Positions 8,997 to 19,479 of a DNA stretch of 64,000 bases are shown piece by piece. Positions within the stretch are counted from its first letter, which is position 1; each line of letters starts with the position of its first letter. The position numbers were made by a program, and so were the translations under genes. The DNA is from Candidatus Methylospira mobilis (GTDB lineage: Bacteria; Pseudomonadota; Gammaproteobacteria; Methylococcales; Methylococcaceae), in assembly GCF_009498235.1 (NCBI RefSeq), contig NZ_CP044205.1, forward strand, positions 2,915,389 to 2,979,388, read 5' to 3'. The notes beneath the pieces were generated by a model that saw only the letters and a program-made list of their open reading frames with translations, ran no database searches and was not told the origin of the DNA.

Positions 8997-9452
8997 GTGG
9001 ATTTCCTGCTCACCCGCCGGGATATGCTCCCTGCCGAGATCAAGGAGCGTCCGCGCGTCAACTACTCGCCTGCCGCCATCAACAATGTAAATCTCATAGG
9101 AGGCAGGAAGGATATCGACTTGTATGCGGAGGTGTGCGAACGGCTCAAAGAGGTCAGAAAACTCAGGCTGAACGCGAAAAGCGCCAACTCTATCCGTGAC
9201 CGGAAGGATTCTCTGACATCGGCCACGACTTTGCTGTCACTGCCGACCAAGATTCAGGGCGAAGTCCTGAATATGGGCCGAATTCGCACGATCCAGAAAA
9301 CCACAATCGAGGTTATGAAAGAAGCCGCGCCGGAACTGCAAACCAGATTCATTGAATTACTCGAAAAACGCTTGAGGGGATCGAATGTTTGCGACGATTT
9401 TGACTGTATTCGTCATGATTTTCGTGGCTTGGTGGTACTACATAACCGGTAA
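8997..9452 (+). CDS. Hypothetical protein, helix-rich, possibly phage-derived
   Basis: A 151-residue frame of unknown function, with a long predicted helical region (LYAEVCERLKEVRKLRLNAK and IQKTTIEVMKEAAPELQTRF). The order of a Ser/Thr-rich middle, a KIQGEVLNMGRIRTIQ segment and a terminal Glu/Leu helix is reminiscent of small phage packaging or DNA-binding proteins, but I cannot name a family. The start codon may lie differently, as upstream bases are open. The last residues after EKRLRGSNV overlap the next frame at 9385. It sits among degraded genes and may itself be a remnant. Confidence 0.35.
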   Translation: MDFLLTRRDMLPAEIKERPRVNYSPAAINNVNLIGGRKDIDLYAEVCERLKEVRKLRLNAKSANSIRDRKDSLTSATTLLSLPTKIQGEVLNMGRIRTIQKTTIEVMKEAAPELQTRFIELLEKRLRGSNVCDDFDCIRHDFRGLVVLHNR

Positions 9453-9657
9453 GGATGACGGAGGGTTGGGGATGCCGTGCATGGTTCTGAGTGACATGAA
9501 CGCTGAAGTGCTGTTGGCTCAAAACTCCAAAATCTCGGAGTTGTTCTGCAGTAAGTTTCCGGTCGGCGGCGCGGCGGCGATTGCGACTGAGAAGTCTGCT
9601 CAGAAAACCAAGGACGTACCGATCAACAAATCTCGATTGAACCAGAGCAAGATTTAA
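9385..9657 (+). CDS. Hypothetical single-span membrane protein
   Basis: A 90-residue frame beginning with one hydrophobic segment (FATILTVFVMIFVAWWYYI, residues 2-20) and then a soluble Lys/Ser-rich tail. It overlaps the preceding frame by 68 bases, which suggests the preceding stop may be displaced. An AGGGG sequence precedes the ATG. Function unknown; it may be the real start of a small membrane protein or part of a decayed cassette. Confidence 0.35.
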   Translation: MFATILTVFVMIFVAWWYYITGKDDGGLGMPCMVLSDMNAEVLLAQNSKISELFCSKFPVGGAAAIATEKSAQKTKDVPINKSRLNQSKI

Positions 9658-9732
9658 TCACAAACCGTCAGCCAAGAACGGCTTAGCAAATGTCGACTTT
9701 CAGTTTTCAGGTCACCGTACCTACACCGGACA

Positions 9733-10296
9733 TTGTCACTAACGCATTGGGTACTGGGTGCAGATAACACCTTTTCCTGGCACTATGCCGCAACTGAGAT
9801 GATCAACAATGCAATCGACCATTCAGGGTCGCCAACCGTAGCGGTGTATTTGCGAAGGGATCCCATCAATACCTACCTGAAGGTGTCTGACAACGGAGAG
9901 GGCGTATTTCTGAAGATCCAGAAGGCGCTAGGCCTGTGGGACGCAAGGGAATCAATCCTTGAGTTGGCGAAGGGTAAACTGACAACCGATCCATCCCGGC
10001 ACACAGGAGAGGGGATATTTTTCTCATCCAAGGCCGCTGACCAGTTCGATATACTCTCTGGAAACCTAAATTTCGCTCATGAAGCGGATGGTACGGATTG
10101 GTTAATGGTCGGTCAAGGTGACGAACCAGGCACCCGTGTACTGATGCGCCTAGCCAATGATAGCGAGCGTACCCTTACATCGGTGTTCGATGCCTACGCA
10201 GAGCCAGACGACTTTAGGCGGGAGAGGATGACAACGTCTATAGGAGCAGCCGCAATAATATCATGGGAAAAATTTTGGACAAGCCAAGCCTACTGA
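9733..10296 (+). pseudogene. Truncated ATP-binding (HATPase/STAS-type) regulatory protein
   Basis: The frame encodes a GHKL ATPase: N-box EMINNAIDHSG, G1 box VSDNGEGVF and G2 box HTGEGIFFSSKAAD. In intact relatives an N-terminal winged-helix domain precedes it and a STAS-like DUF4325 domain follows. Here the frame has only a TTG start with the helix-turn-helix missing, and after DDFRRERM the STAS domain is replaced by an unrelated tail (SWEKFWTSQAY). It is thus a core fragment. Intact members are thought to work as anti-sigma-like or DNA-binding switches; this copy is probably inactive. Confidence 0.55.
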
Positions 10297-10303
10297 AGAC
10301 ACG

Positions 10304-10340
10304 CCACAGCCCACTAATTAATTGACTTAGTGGGCTGTGG
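10304..10340. terminator. Strong hairpin between convergent genes
   Basis: CCACAGCCCACTAA pairs perfectly with TTAGTGGGCTGTGG (14 bp) across a 9-base loop. It lies between the ATPase fragment and gnd, which converge, so a bidirectional terminator is plausible, although there is no clear T-run. Confidence 0.5.
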
Positions 10341-10410
10341 TAGTCCTGAATAGGCGCTGACACGGGCAGAAACCCGTTCCAAACGCTACGAGGCGGTTAA
10401 TACCCTAGGA

Positions 10411-11925
10411 TCAGCCTTCCACGCGCTGCACGCGCTGCTCCGCTGTCCATTCCAGATGGAAAAAACGTCCGCGCGGCTGATCGGTGCGCTCATAGGTATG
10501 CGCGCCGAAGTAGTCGCGTTGCGCCTGTATCAGGTTGGCCGGTAAATCCGCGCTGCGATAACCGTCGTAGTAGGCCAGCGCCGAGCTGAAGGCGGGTACC
10601 GGCAAGCCGTTTACAACCGCCAGCGCAATGACTTTGCGCCACGCCGTTTGCCCTTCCGCCAGTATCTGCCTGAAATACGGGGCCAGCATCAGGTTGCCCA
10701 GCGCAGGGACTTCCTGGTAAGCCTGGGTAATACGATTCAGGAAGCTTGCCCGGATGATGCAGCCGCCGCGCCAGATACTGGCGATGGTGCCGAAATCAAG
10801 CTGCCAGCCGTACACTTTCTGCGCTTCCTTCATCAACTGGAAGCCTTGCGCATAGGCGCAAATCTTCGAGCAGTAAAGCGCGGTACGGATGGCCTCCCCC
10901 CACTCTTCGATACCCGTTTGCACTTCTATGGCGGGCCCAGAAAGACAGCTGCTCGCAAAAACGCGTTCCTCTTTGAGCGATGACAGCGCACGCGCAAAAA
11001 CCGCTTCGGCTATGGCATTGGCCGGTACGCCCAATTCCAGCGCGCTGGAAGCCGTCCACAAACCGGTTCCTTTCTGACCCGCGGCATCCAGTATTTTGTC
11101 GACCAGATAGCTGTCGCTTTCCGGATCCTGCTGTTGCAGAATTTCGCCGGTAATCTGTATCAAGTAACTGCCGAGGTCGCCCTTGTTCCAGGCGTCGAAC
11201 TGCTCGCCAATCTGCTCGGACTTCAAGCCCAGCAGCTTTTTCATCAACCAATAGGCCTCAGAAATCAACTGCATGTCAATATATTCGATACCGTTATGCA
11301 CCATTTTGACATAATGACCTGCGCCGTCCGGGCCGATATGCGCGGTGCAGGAGAAGCCGCCTTCGACCGGCTTGCCCGGCTCTGCGCCTTCCAGCGGCTG
11401 TCCGGTCACCGGATCGACCTTCGCGGCAATCGCGCGCCAGATCGGTTCCAGCGAGGACCAGGCTTTCGCACTGCCGCCCGGCATCAGCGAAGGTCCGAAA
11501 CGCGCTCCGGTTTCGCCGCCGGAAACGCCGGAGCCTATGAATTCGAAGCCCTTGTCGGTAAATTCGCGTTCTCTTCTGCGCGTATCCATCCAGTGTGCAT
11601 TACCGCCGTCTACGACGATATCGCCGGGTTCGAGAAATGGCAGCAGACTGTTCAACGCCGCGTCGGTCCCCGTGCCGGCCTTCACCAACAGCACGATTTT
11701 TCTGGGGCGTTTTATGTGCGCAACAAATTCTTCCAGTTCTTCGTAACCCAATACGCGATCCACACTGGGTTCATGATCTCTGCAATGGCGGAGAAACTCG
11801 CGTGTTTTTTCGGTAGTCCTGTTGAACACCGCCACTTTGTAACCATGATCGGCCATGTTGAGAACCAGGTTTTGCCCCATGACCGCCAGCCCGATCAGGC
11901 CGATATCTGCGTATTCATTACTCAT
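10411..11925 (-). CDS. gnd: 6-phosphogluconate dehydrogenase, decarboxylating
   Basis: It oxidises 6-phosphogluconate to ribulose 5-phosphate with CO2 release. The Rossmann motif is [13 protein letters not shown] at residues 12-24. [14 protein letters not shown] and [21 protein letters not shown] are the substrate loop. [20 protein letters not shown] carries the catalytic Lys and Glu. The 504 residues exceed the usual ~482 because of an insertion of roughly 15-20 residues before [10 protein letters not shown] ([18 protein letters not shown]). The start overlaps the end of the efflux outer-membrane gene by 8 bases, so gnd is placed as the last gene of an RND efflux operon, an odd association. 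In RuMP-pathway methylotrophs this enzyme helps oxidise formaldehyde dissimilatively; that link is inference here. Confidence 0.93.
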   Translation of the reverse strand: MSNEYADIGLIGLAVMGQNLVLNMADHGYKVAVFNRTTEKTREFLRHCRDHEPSVDRVLGYEELEEFVAHIKRPRKIVLLVKAGTGTDAALNSLLPFLEPGDIVVDGGNAHWMDTRRREREFTDKGFEFIGSGVSGGETGARFGPSLMPGGSAKAWSSLEPIWRAIAAKVDPVTGQPLEGAEPGKPVEGGFSCTAHIGPDGAGHYVKMVHNGIEYIDMQLISEAYWLMKKLLGLKSEQIGEQFDAWNKGDLGSYLIQITGEILQQQDPESDSYLVDKILDAAGQKGTGLWTASSALELGVPANAIAEAVFARALSSLKEERVFASSCLSGPAIEVQTGIEEWGEAIRTALYCSKICAYAQGFQLMKEAQKVYGWQLDFGTIASIWRGGCIIRASFLNRITQAYQEVPALGNLMLAPYFRQILAEGQTAWRKVIALAVVNGLPVPAFSSALAYYDGYRSADLPANLIQAQRDYFGAHTYERTDQPRGRFFHLEWTAEQRVQRVEG

Positions 11926-13417
11926 GCATCTTACCCTCGTCAGTCGTTGTTTCCACGTTTTTACCGGCCTCCGCTTCCAGCCATTCCTGGTCGGAAAACT
12001 TCCAGCCGCCTCCCAATGCTTTATACAGTTGAATTATGACAGTTCGCTGCATCAGCTCGGTTTCGGTCAGCGCCACTTGCGTGGGATAGAGCTGTTGCTG
12101 GGCTTCAAGCACCTCGTAATACGAAGCTTTGCCGGCCACGTAACGCTCCAGCGCTACGGTAACCGCATCCTCCAGCGCTTCGGTCGCTATAGTTTGCTGC
12201 TTCTTTATTTCAGATAGCTTTTCGCTGTTTATCAGCGCGTTGTCAACTTCTTTAAACGCGTTCAACGCAGCCTGCTTGTATTCCAATTCGGCCTGCGCAT
12301 AAGCGGCGATGGCCTGATCGTGTTGCGCCATCAGCATTCCGCCTTGAAAAATAGGTCCCGCCAGGGACAAAAAAGCGCCGTACAAGTTCGAGGTACCCGC
12401 GGTAAAACCGCTTAGCTCCAGACTAGTTCTGCCCAGAATAGCAGTTAATCCGAGCTTGGGGAAAAATAATGACCGCGCCACGCCGATACGTGCATTGGCT
12501 GCGATAAGCTGCTGCTCGGCCTGACGCAGATCCGGGCGCCGTTCCAGCAGCGCGGAAGGCAAACCCGCCGGAATTTGCACCGGCAGCTCTTGCTGCAGCA
12601 AACCGATATCCCGTTTTATCGTCCCGGAATTGCGCCCCAACAACAGATTGATCTGGTTTTCCTTGACCAGAATCTGGCGCTCCAAATCCGGGATATGCGC
12701 GGCTACCTGCGCTTTTGCAGACAGTGCGCGATCGGTTTCCAGCTTGGAGGCTACGCCGAATTGCAGCCGCTGGGTAAATATCTGCAGGCTGCCGTCGAAA
12801 GACTGCGTGGTCTTTTTCGCGATAGCCAGACGCAGCTCCAATTGCAGCAATTCGAAATAGGCCTGGGCGACCGAGCTGACCAGACTGAGCATGATGCCGC
12901 GCCGGAATTCCTGACTGGCCAGCATGTCGGCATAGCCCGCTTCCGTGGAGCGGCGTATCCGTCCCCAGATATCGAGCTCCCAGCTCATATTCAACGCGGT
13001 CACGATGGGAGAGACGCTCTCTCCTCTCAGGAACGGCGCAGCCATGCCGAAATAACTGTTCTTGCCGTTGCTCAAGCCGACCTGATAACCGATTTGCGGA
13101 AACAGCTGCGATTGCGCCTGACGCGCCAGCGCATCGGATTGCTCTATGCGTTGCACAGTGGCGCGCAGATCGTAATTATTCGCAACCGCGCTCTTTATCA
13201 ATTGTTGCAGCGTCTTGTCGCGAAATACGCCCCACCAGGGCAGATCGGCCATGGATTTAGTTTCCGTCTGCTCAGGGTGATGCGGCAAGCTGGCAGGCTT
13301 ATCGATTTCCGGGCGCTGATAATCCGGCCCTACCGGGTTCACGCAGGCATTCAGTAACAGCAACAGCGCCGCCAACCAGCTTAAGCGGACCTTAATCGGC
13401 AGGATTCCGGGTAACAT
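11918..13417 (-). CDS. Outer-membrane efflux lipoprotein, NodT/OprM family
   Basis: The TolC-like exit duct of the tripartite RND pump. From the ATG at 13417 the protein begins [20 protein letters not shown] and has the lipobox LLNAC, giving a lipidated mature N-terminus followed by [11 protein letters not shown], typical of the NodT family. Two repeats of the outer-membrane efflux domain follow ([18 protein letters not shown] and [22 protein letters not shown]). The reading frame extends upstream to 13468 inside the pump gene, but the 13417 start gives the lipobox at the right place and lies 8 bases after the pump stop. Its end overlaps gnd. Confidence 0.87.
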   Translation of the reverse strand: MLPGILPIKVRLSWLAALLLLLNACVNPVGPDYQRPEIDKPASLPHHPEQTETKSMADLPWWGVFRDKTLQQLIKSAVANNYDLRATVQRIEQSDALARQAQSQLFPQIGYQVGLSNGKNSYFGMAAPFLRGESVSPIVTALNMSWELDIWGRIRRSTEAGYADMLASQEFRRGIMLSLVSSVAQAYFELLQLELRLAIAKKTTQSFDGSLQIFTQRLQFGVASKLETDRALSAKAQVAAHIPDLERQILVKENQINLLLGRNSGTIKRDIGLLQQELPVQIPAGLPSALLERRPDLRQAEQQLIAANARIGVARSLFFPKLGLTAILGRTSLELSGFTAGTSNLYGAFLSLAGPIFQGGMLMAQHDQAIAAYAQAELEYKQAALNAFKEVDNALINSEKLSEIKKQQTIATEALEDAVTVALERYVAGKASYYEVLEAQQQLYPTQVALTETELMQRTVIIQLYKALGGGWKFSDQEWLEAEAGKNVETTTDEGKMHE

Positions 13418-13425
13418 GCGGCTAT

Positions 13426-16400
13426 TCAGTCCGGCGCCCGATCGCGCGCTTTGCTTCCGACCAGCCATGTTTCCACAACATAATAACTGGCCGGGATCAG
13501 CAGTATGCCAATAAAACTCGCAGCCAGCGTGCCGCCGATCAAGGTTACGCCAAGAATCTGACGCTGCTGCGCTCCGGCCCCGCTGGCGAGCGCCAGCGGC
13601 AGCACGCCCAATAGAAAAGTGAACGCCGTCATCAGGATAGGCCGCAAACGTACTTTTGCCGCCGTCAAGGCGGCGTCGACCACCGATTTACCGTTTTTCT
13701 GTTCCACGCGCGCGTACTCAACGATCAAAATCGCGTTTTTAGCGGCAAGCCCTATCAATGTCACCAGACCGATTTGCGCAAACACATCGTTTTCCAGCCC
13801 CATCACGCCCAAGGCCGCAAAAGCGCCGAACATCGCCACCGGCGTTCCCATCATCACGCTGACCGGCAATGCCCAGCTTTCATACTGAGCCGCCAGTATC
13901 AGGAACGCCATTAATATCGAAAAAGCGAATACCAGCGACGGCGAAACCCCTTTCGCAGCCAGCTTTTCCTGAAAAGACATGCCCATATAGTCGTAGCCCA
14001 TGCCGCGCGGCATGGTTTCGGCAAATACTTGCTCCAGCGCCGCCATGCCCTGTCCGCTGCTATAACCCGGCGCCAACGAAATATTGAGCTGGGCCGATCG
14101 ATAGCCGTTGTAACGCTGGGTGAATTCCGGGCCGTTGCTGCGTTTCATCTCGACCAGCGCCGACATCGGCACCGGCTTGCCCTCGCTGTTGCGCACGTAA
14201 AACTGCGCTATTTCATCGGTATCGCCTCTGAATGCGCCGTCCGCCTGCACGTAAACCTGCCAGGTTCGTCCGAAGCGATTGAAATAATTGACGAATGCGC
14301 CACCCATATAGACTTGCAGCGTCTTGTATACGCTGGCCAGATCGATACCCTGCTTCAGCACCTGATCGCGGTTCACATCGGCAAAAAATTGCGGCACCGA
14401 TGGAATGAAAATGGTGTTGACCGAAGAAAACTCGGACCGTTTACGCGCCGCTTCCATGAAGGTTCTGGTATTCTCAGCGAGAAAGCCGACATCCTGCCCC
14501 GCCTTATCCTCCAACACGAAGGTAATGCCTCCTGCGGTACCGACGCCCGGTATCGCCGGCGGCGAAAAGGTGAAAACCTGGGCCTCCGGCATTTGCGCGA
14601 AGCGCCGGTTCAAATCCTGCATCATTTTCTTTGCGGTCAGCCCTTGCGGATCGCGCTCATCCCACGGTTTAAGCGTAACAAAATAAAACGCGCTGTAGGT
14701 GGTCGTCGCCGTACTGAGCAGGCTGAAACCGATGGTGAGGTTAAAACGCTCTATTCCCGGCGTCTGCTTCAAAATCTCGTCGACCCGGCGCGTCACTTCG
14801 TCGGTACGCTGTATGGATGCGGCAGGCGGCAGCTGGACGTTGATATAAAAATACCCCTGATCCTCTTCGGGAATGAAACTGGCCGGCAACACGCCACCGA
14901 GAAAGCTGCCGCTGGCGGCAAGCAGCCCCAACAGCAGCAACGCAATCGCGAATTTGCGAATAAAAAAACGGCAGGCGCCAATATAACGGACGGTCATACG
15001 CTCGAACCAGCGATTAAACGCGGCAAAAAAACGCCCTATTACGCTTTTCGGCTCATCGCGCGGTTTCAACAGCAACGCGGCCAGCGCCGGGCTGAGACTC
15101 AATGCATTAAAGCCGGAAATGAATACCGACACGCTGATGGTGATCGCGAATTGTTGGTACATACGCCCGGTAATGCCGGGAATGAACGCGGCAGGGATAA
15201 AAACCGCGCCTAAAATCAGCGTCGTCGCAACGATAGGACCCGTCACTTGCTCCATGGCTCTAAGCGCTGCGGCACGCGGCGACATTCCGTGCTCGATGTT
15301 GCGCTCCACCGCCTCCACCACCACAATCGCGTCATCCACCACCAGACCGATGGCCAATACCAGACCCAGCAGGGACAGCGTATTGATCGAAAAGCCGAAA
15401 AAAGGAAAAAACATGAAAGTGCCGATCAACGACACCGGCACCGCCAGCAACGGAATCAGCGTCGCGCGCCAGCCTTGCAAAAATACAAAAACCACGCAAG
15501 CGACCAGTATGACGGCTTCATACAAAGTCTTGACGATTTCCTTGATGCCTTGGGTAACCGCCTTGGTGGTATCAAGCGACACCACATAATCGATATCTTC
15601 CGGAAAACGTGTTTTGAGATCTTCCATCAATGCCTTGGCGCGGTTGACGGTTTCTATCGCATTGGAGCCGGGTAATTGATAAATCGCAATGATCGCGGCA
15701 TTGCCGCCGTTCATGCGCCCGCGTTGCGTGTAGTATTGCGCACCCAGCTCCGCCCGGGCGACATCCCTCATGCGTACGATCGATCCGTCCGGATTGGCTC
15801 TGATAATGATGTTTTCGAACTGTTCGCTGGAAATCAATCGTCCCTGCGATCTGACCGTATAGGTAAACTCCTGGCCGGGAGGAGCGGGTTCCGCGCCTAT
15901 CTGACCGGAAGGGTTCACGGTATTCTGCGCCTGCAGCGCGGTGATAATGTCATTGACGGTGATGTTCAGCTTGGCCAGCGTATCGGGACGCACCCAGAAA
16001 CGCATCGCATATTGCCCGGAGCCGAACACATTGACCTGCCCGATGCCGGGCAGGCGCGCCAGCGGATCGTACAGATTGATCTGGGCATAGCTGGCCAGAA
16101 ACAGCGGATCGTAAGTGCTTTTTGGGGAAAACAGCGCAAACAGCGCCAACGGACTGCTGGTGCCTTTGCGTATGGTGACGCCGTAATTGCGGACATCGAT
16201 CGGCACCTGCGCCTCGGCCTGTGAATAGCGAATCTGCATCAGTATCATATCGGTATTGGGATCGGTCTTGACGTCGAAATCGACCGCCAGACGTATGGAA
16301 CCGTTGCCGGAGTTGATCGAGGTCATGTACAGCATGTTGTCGACGCCGCTCATCTGCTGCTCTATCGGCGTGGCGACGGCCTGTTCGACCGCAAGCGCGT

Positions 16401-16557
16401 CCGCGCCGACGTAATTGGCGAGCAGTTGAACCTCAGGCGGGGCTATGCTGGGATATTGCGCCACCGGCAGCTGCACCATCGCGATCAGCCCCAGCAGCAC
16501 CATGAAAATCGAGATAACGATGGAAACGGTGGGATGTAAAATGAAAAAGCGCGGCAT
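13426..16557 (-). CDS. RND multidrug efflux pump, AcrB/MexB (HAE1) family
   Basis: The inner-membrane proton-driven transporter of the tripartite pump. The protein starts at MPRFFILHPTVSIVISIFMV (16557); the frame extends further upstream, but those residues lie inside the adaptor gene. Length is about 1043. It shows the hydrophobic TM1, porter-domain motifs (GVDNMLYMTSINSGNGSIRL), TM4 with GLVLAIGLVVDDAIVVVEAVER carrying the proton-relay Asp pair, and TM10-12 GLAAKNAILIVEYARV. It is preceded by its adaptor and followed by its outer-membrane channel. Substrates are likely hydrophobic drugs or solvents; no local regulator is seen. Confidence 0.93.
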   Translation of the reverse strand: MPRFFILHPTVSIVISIFMVLLGLIAMVQLPVAQYPSIAPPEVQLLANYVGADALAVEQAVATPIEQQMSGVDNMLYMTSINSGNGSIRLAVDFDVKTDPNTDMILMQIRYSQAEAQVPIDVRNYGVTIRKGTSSPLALFALFSPKSTYDPLFLASYAQINLYDPLARLPGIGQVNVFGSGQYAMRFWVRPDTLAKLNITVNDIITALQAQNTVNPSGQIGAEPAPPGQEFTYTVRSQGRLISSEQFENIIIRANPDGSIVRMRDVARAELGAQYYTQRGRMNGGNAAIIAIYQLPGSNAIETVNRAKALMEDLKTRFPEDIDYVVSLDTTKAVTQGIKEIVKTLYEAVILVACVVFVFLQGWRATLIPLLAVPVSLIGTFMFFPFFGFSINTLSLLGLVLAIGLVVDDAIVVVEAVERNIEHGMSPRAAALRAMEQVTGPIVATTLILGAVFIPAAFIPGITGRMYQQFAITISVSVFISGFNALSLSPALAALLLKPRDEPKSVIGRFFAAFNRWFERMTVRYIGACRFFIRKFAIALLLLGLLAASGSFLGGVLPASFIPEEDQGYFYINVQLPPAASIQRTDEVTRRVDEILKQTPGIERFNLTIGFSLLSTATTTYSAFYFVTLKPWDERDPQGLTAKKMMQDLNRRFAQMPEAQVFTFSPPAIPGVGTAGGITFVLEDKAGQDVGFLAENTRTFMEAARKRSEFSSVNTIFIPSVPQFFADVNRDQVLKQGIDLASVYKTLQVYMGGAFVNYFNRFGRTWQVYVQADGAFRGDTDEIAQFYVRNSEGKPVPMSALVEMKRSNGPEFTQRYNGYRSAQLNISLAPGYSSGQGMAALEQVFAETMPRGMGYDYMGMSFQEKLAAKGVSPSLVFAFSILMAFLILAAQYESWALPVSVMMGTPVAMFGAFAALGVMGLENDVFAQIGLVTLIGLAAKNAILIVEYARVEQKNGKSVVDAALTAAKVRLRPILMTAFTFLLGVLPLALASGAGAQQRQILGVTLIGGTLAASFIGILLIPASYYVVETWLVGSKARDRAPD

Positions 16558-16562
16558 GGCAG

Positions 16563-17768
16563 TCAGCGTGCAGGCGTATCGCCGGCAGGCGAGGGAGACT
16601 GCCAGGCCACGGGCTTGACCTGCAGACCGGGCTTTGCTTTCTGTAAACCTTCCACCACCACGCGCTCGCCCGCCTGCAGGCCGGAAGTGACCACCCATGA
16701 AGACCCGTAGCGCTCGCCCATCTGCACCGGGCGGAAACTGATTTTATCATCCGGCCCGACTACAGCCAGCTGGTTGCTGCCCTGCACATCCATCACCGCT
16801 CGTTGCGGCACCAGCAGCGCGCCGGTGCGCATGCTGTCGATATAACGCACCTTGGCAAACTGTCCGGGACGCAGAATATTCCCCGGGTTGGGGAACAGCG
16901 TCGCCACCATGATGGTCCCGGTTTTCACATCCACCTGCCGGTCGGCGAAATAAAACCTCCCTTTGTACGGATGGACCGATCCATTGGCCAATATCAGATC
17001 GAGCTGATCCAAATGCTGTTGTGGCTCAGTATCCCTTTGCGGTTTATTGATTTTTTCCGCTTTGAGCAAATACTCCTTCTCACCCAACGGAACAAAAACC
17101 TTGATCGGATCGATGGTGGAAACCGTAGTCAGCAAACCACTGGTCCCGGAAGGACCGACCAGATCGCCAAGCTGCGCGTTGGAAATACCGGCAACGCCGT
17201 CAATTGGGGAAATGATGCGGGTAAAGCCGAGATTTACCGCCGCTTTTTCTACCGCAGCCCGCGCCGCCAGAACATTGGCGGCGGCGGACAAATCATCCTG
17301 AACAGCGTCATCCAGTTCCTGCCTGCTGATAGCCTGCGTTTGCGCCAACGGACGGTAGCGCTTCACATTAAGCGCTGTTTTGCCGTGCTGCGCTTCCGCC
17401 TGCGCCAGTTGCGCCTTGGCTTCGTCAAGCGCGGCCTGAAACGGACGCGCATCCACCTCGAACAGCACCTGCCCTTTTTTGACAAGGGAGCCTTCCAGAT
17501 AGTTACGTTTGACAAGATAACCGGTCACCTGGGAGCGGATTTCCGCGTTGACCAACCCGTCAACTGTCGCCACCCAGACCTTTTCTATCGGCACATCCGC
17601 GGGCTCTACCGTGATGAACGGTATATCCAGCAGGGGTGCGGGCGTCTCGGCTTTTTTACAGGCGCCCAGCCCCGCCACTATTAAAAGCGCGGCTATAACC
17701 GGTACTTTGCCGCGATGATAGCCACGGAACAAACCGGCGATACGAAAACAAGATAAATCCGGGGTCAT
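16563..17768 (-). CDS. RND efflux periplasmic adaptor, AcrA/MexA family
   Basis: A membrane-fusion protein linking the pump to the outer-membrane channel. From the ATG at 17768 it carries an N-terminal hydrophobic stretch VPVIAALLIVAGLGACKK with lipobox GLGAC. The barrel-sandwich (EGSLVKKGQVLFEVDARPF), a coiled-coil hairpin (AKAQLAQAEAQHGKTAL) and the beta-barrel (PGQFAKVRYI) follow. Upstream ATGs in frame at 17816 and 17918 are possible, but none has a good ribosome site. Five bases separate it from the pump gene. Codon and base composition match the neighbours. Confidence 0.88.
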   Translation of the reverse strand: MTPDLSCFRIAGLFRGYHRGKVPVIAALLIVAGLGACKKAETPAPLLDIPFITVEPADVPIEKVWVATVDGLVNAEIRSQVTGYLVKRNYLEGSLVKKGQVLFEVDARPFQAALDEAKAQLAQAEAQHGKTALNVKRYRPLAQTQAISRQELDDAVQDDLSAAANVLAARAAVEKAAVNLGFTRIISPIDGVAGISNAQLGDLVGPSGTSGLLTTVSTIDPIKVFVPLGEKEYLLKAEKINKPQRDTEPQQHLDQLDLILANGSVHPYKGRFYFADRQVDVKTGTIMVATLFPNPGNILRPGQFAKVRYIDSMRTGALLVPQRAVMDVQGSNQLAVVGPDDKISFRPVQMGERYGSSWVVTSGLQAGERVVVEGLQKAKPGLQVKPVAWQSPSPAGDTPAR

Positions 17769-17937
17769 CGGGCAAACATGCAATCCATTACGGGGGAAAG
17801 GAAAGTGTTGTCTCATGCTAGCACAGCCGTACGAATTCGTGTGGCGAAGTTGACGTCGGTCAATCAAGGTTAAAACCTGAGCGATCGGTAATCCCTCGCC
17901 GCGTAACGGGGGCGTCAAGCAACAAATTCAGAACCGC

Positions 17938-19269
17938 CTAATGCAACTTGATCCGCGGACGCAAACGCCGATGAAAAAAACCTGAAACCATAAGCAAAAC
18001 CAAACGGAAAGGCCCGAACAAGGCCATTTGATGCATTTTGTACAACGACAAATAGACCAGACGCGCGATAGCGCCCTCTATCATCACGCTACCCATCAAA
18101 TTCCCCATCAAATTCCCCACTGTGCTGAACTTGCCGAGCGCCACCAGCGAACCGTAGTCGCGGTAGTGGTAATTTTCAAGCTTTTTGCCCTTGATGCTGC
18201 GCTGCAGGTTGTCGAAAACCAAAGTCGCCATTTGATGAGCGGCTTGCGCGCGCGGCGGCACGGTGGCCTCCGGGCCTTTTTCAGGCCACGGACAGGCGGA
18301 GCAATCGCCGATCGCGAAGATATGATCGTCCTCTGTCGTTTGTAAAGTGGATCGAACGCGCAACTGGTTGATGCGGTTGGTTTCCAAGCCATCCAGATGT
18401 GCAAGAAAATCAGGCGCCTTTATTCCCGCAGCCCAAACCTTGAGCACCGCCGGTATAAACAGACCGGACTGGGTATGTATCCCCTGCCCATCTACCGCAA
18501 CCACCCTCTCGCCCAGATGCACACTTACGCCGATCAGCCGCAACTGGTTCAAGGTAGCCTGGGACAGGCGCTTCGGCAGCTCGGGCAGCAGAGTCTGGGA
18601 CGCTTCTATCAGATTGATATGAATATCGGCGGGCTTAACGTTATCCAGACCGTAGGCGTTCAACAATTCCGCTGCCTGATGCAACTGGGCCGACAGTTCG
18701 ATACCTGTTGCGCCGCCGCCGACTATGGCGATATCCAGCTGCCCTGCCACCCGAACGCCGCCCTGCACATGCGCACGCAAGTAGGCTTCCAGCAAGCGAT
18801 GATGAAACTGCTCGGCCTGCGCAGTCGTATCCAAAAACAAACAGTTTCCGGCGACGCCGCTGATTCCGAAATCGTTGCATACGCTGCCGACCGCAATTAC
18901 CAGATAGTCGTAAGTGCAGAAACGCTCGGGGACGATTTCCTCTCCCTTTTCATCCAGCATCGGCGCTATGGTGATGGTCTTCTGCGCGCGGTTCAGCCCG
19001 CTCATGCGCCCCAGCATGAAATGAAAATGGTTGTTATAGGCCTGCGCCAGATAATCTACTTCGTCGTCATGCACATCCAGCGTACCGGCCGCCACTTCGT
19101 GCAGCAATGGCTTCCATATATGCGTTCTTCCGGCGTCAATCAGCGTAATACTGGCTTTTTGACGTTTCCCCCAGGAATTTCCCAGCCGGGTCGCCAGCTC
19201 CAAGCCACCGGCCCCGCCGCCTACGATGAGTAGGCGAGGCAAAGATTGTTTTACTTTTTCGGTTTTCAT
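17938..19269 (-). CDS. ndh: Type II NADH:quinone oxidoreductase (NDH-2)
   Basis: A single-subunit, non-proton-pumping NADH dehydrogenase on the inner membrane. The FAD fold is LLIVGGGAGGLELATRLG (residues 13-30), the NADH fold is DIAIVGGGATGIELSAQL, and FAIGDCSACPWPE is the second FAD motif. The C-terminal ~60 residues (LVYLSLYKMHQMALFGPFRL) form the membrane anchor. Length 443 is normal. A short in-frame duplication, NLMGNLMG, comes from a 12-bp tandem repeat near 18100. It is divergent from the histidine kinase gene, with the 42-bp palindrome between them. Confidence 0.93.
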   Translation of the reverse strand: MKTEKVKQSLPRLLIVGGGAGGLELATRLGNSWGKRQKASITLIDAGRTHIWKPLLHEVAAGTLDVHDDEVDYLAQAYNNHFHFMLGRMSGLNRAQKTITIAPMLDEKGEEIVPERFCTYDYLVIAVGSVCNDFGISGVAGNCLFLDTTAQAEQFHHRLLEAYLRAHVQGGVRVAGQLDIAIVGGGATGIELSAQLHQAAELLNAYGLDNVKPADIHINLIEASQTLLPELPKRLSQATLNQLRLIGVSVHLGERVVAVDGQGIHTQSGLFIPAVLKVWAAGIKAPDFLAHLDGLETNRINQLRVRSTLQTTEDDHIFAIGDCSACPWPEKGPEATVPPRAQAAHQMATLVFDNLQRSIKGKKLENYHYRDYGSLVALGKFSTVGNLMGNLMGSVMIEGAIARLVYLSLYKMHQMALFGPFRLVLLMVSGFFHRRLRPRIKLH

Positions 19270-19479
19270 GCATGCTCCTCAAATTTCTTAGTACTATAAA
19301 TGAGTGTAGGCCGCTTTTCCAAGGCTCACGTATAGGGGACTCCATAGTGAAGTACGCATTTTATCGCGTCTGAAGAATCAACCGGCCCGAATAAACCAGT
19401 TTCAACTCGCGCTTCCATAAAAACGGTGAAGGGGGAACTATCCTCAAAACTGCTTGATTGAGACAAGATACATTCGTTT

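Noticed and set aside
14029..15213. Long frame antisense to the RND pump
   Set aside because: Mirror of a well-supported gene; His/Arg/Gln-rich composition is typical of shadow frames.
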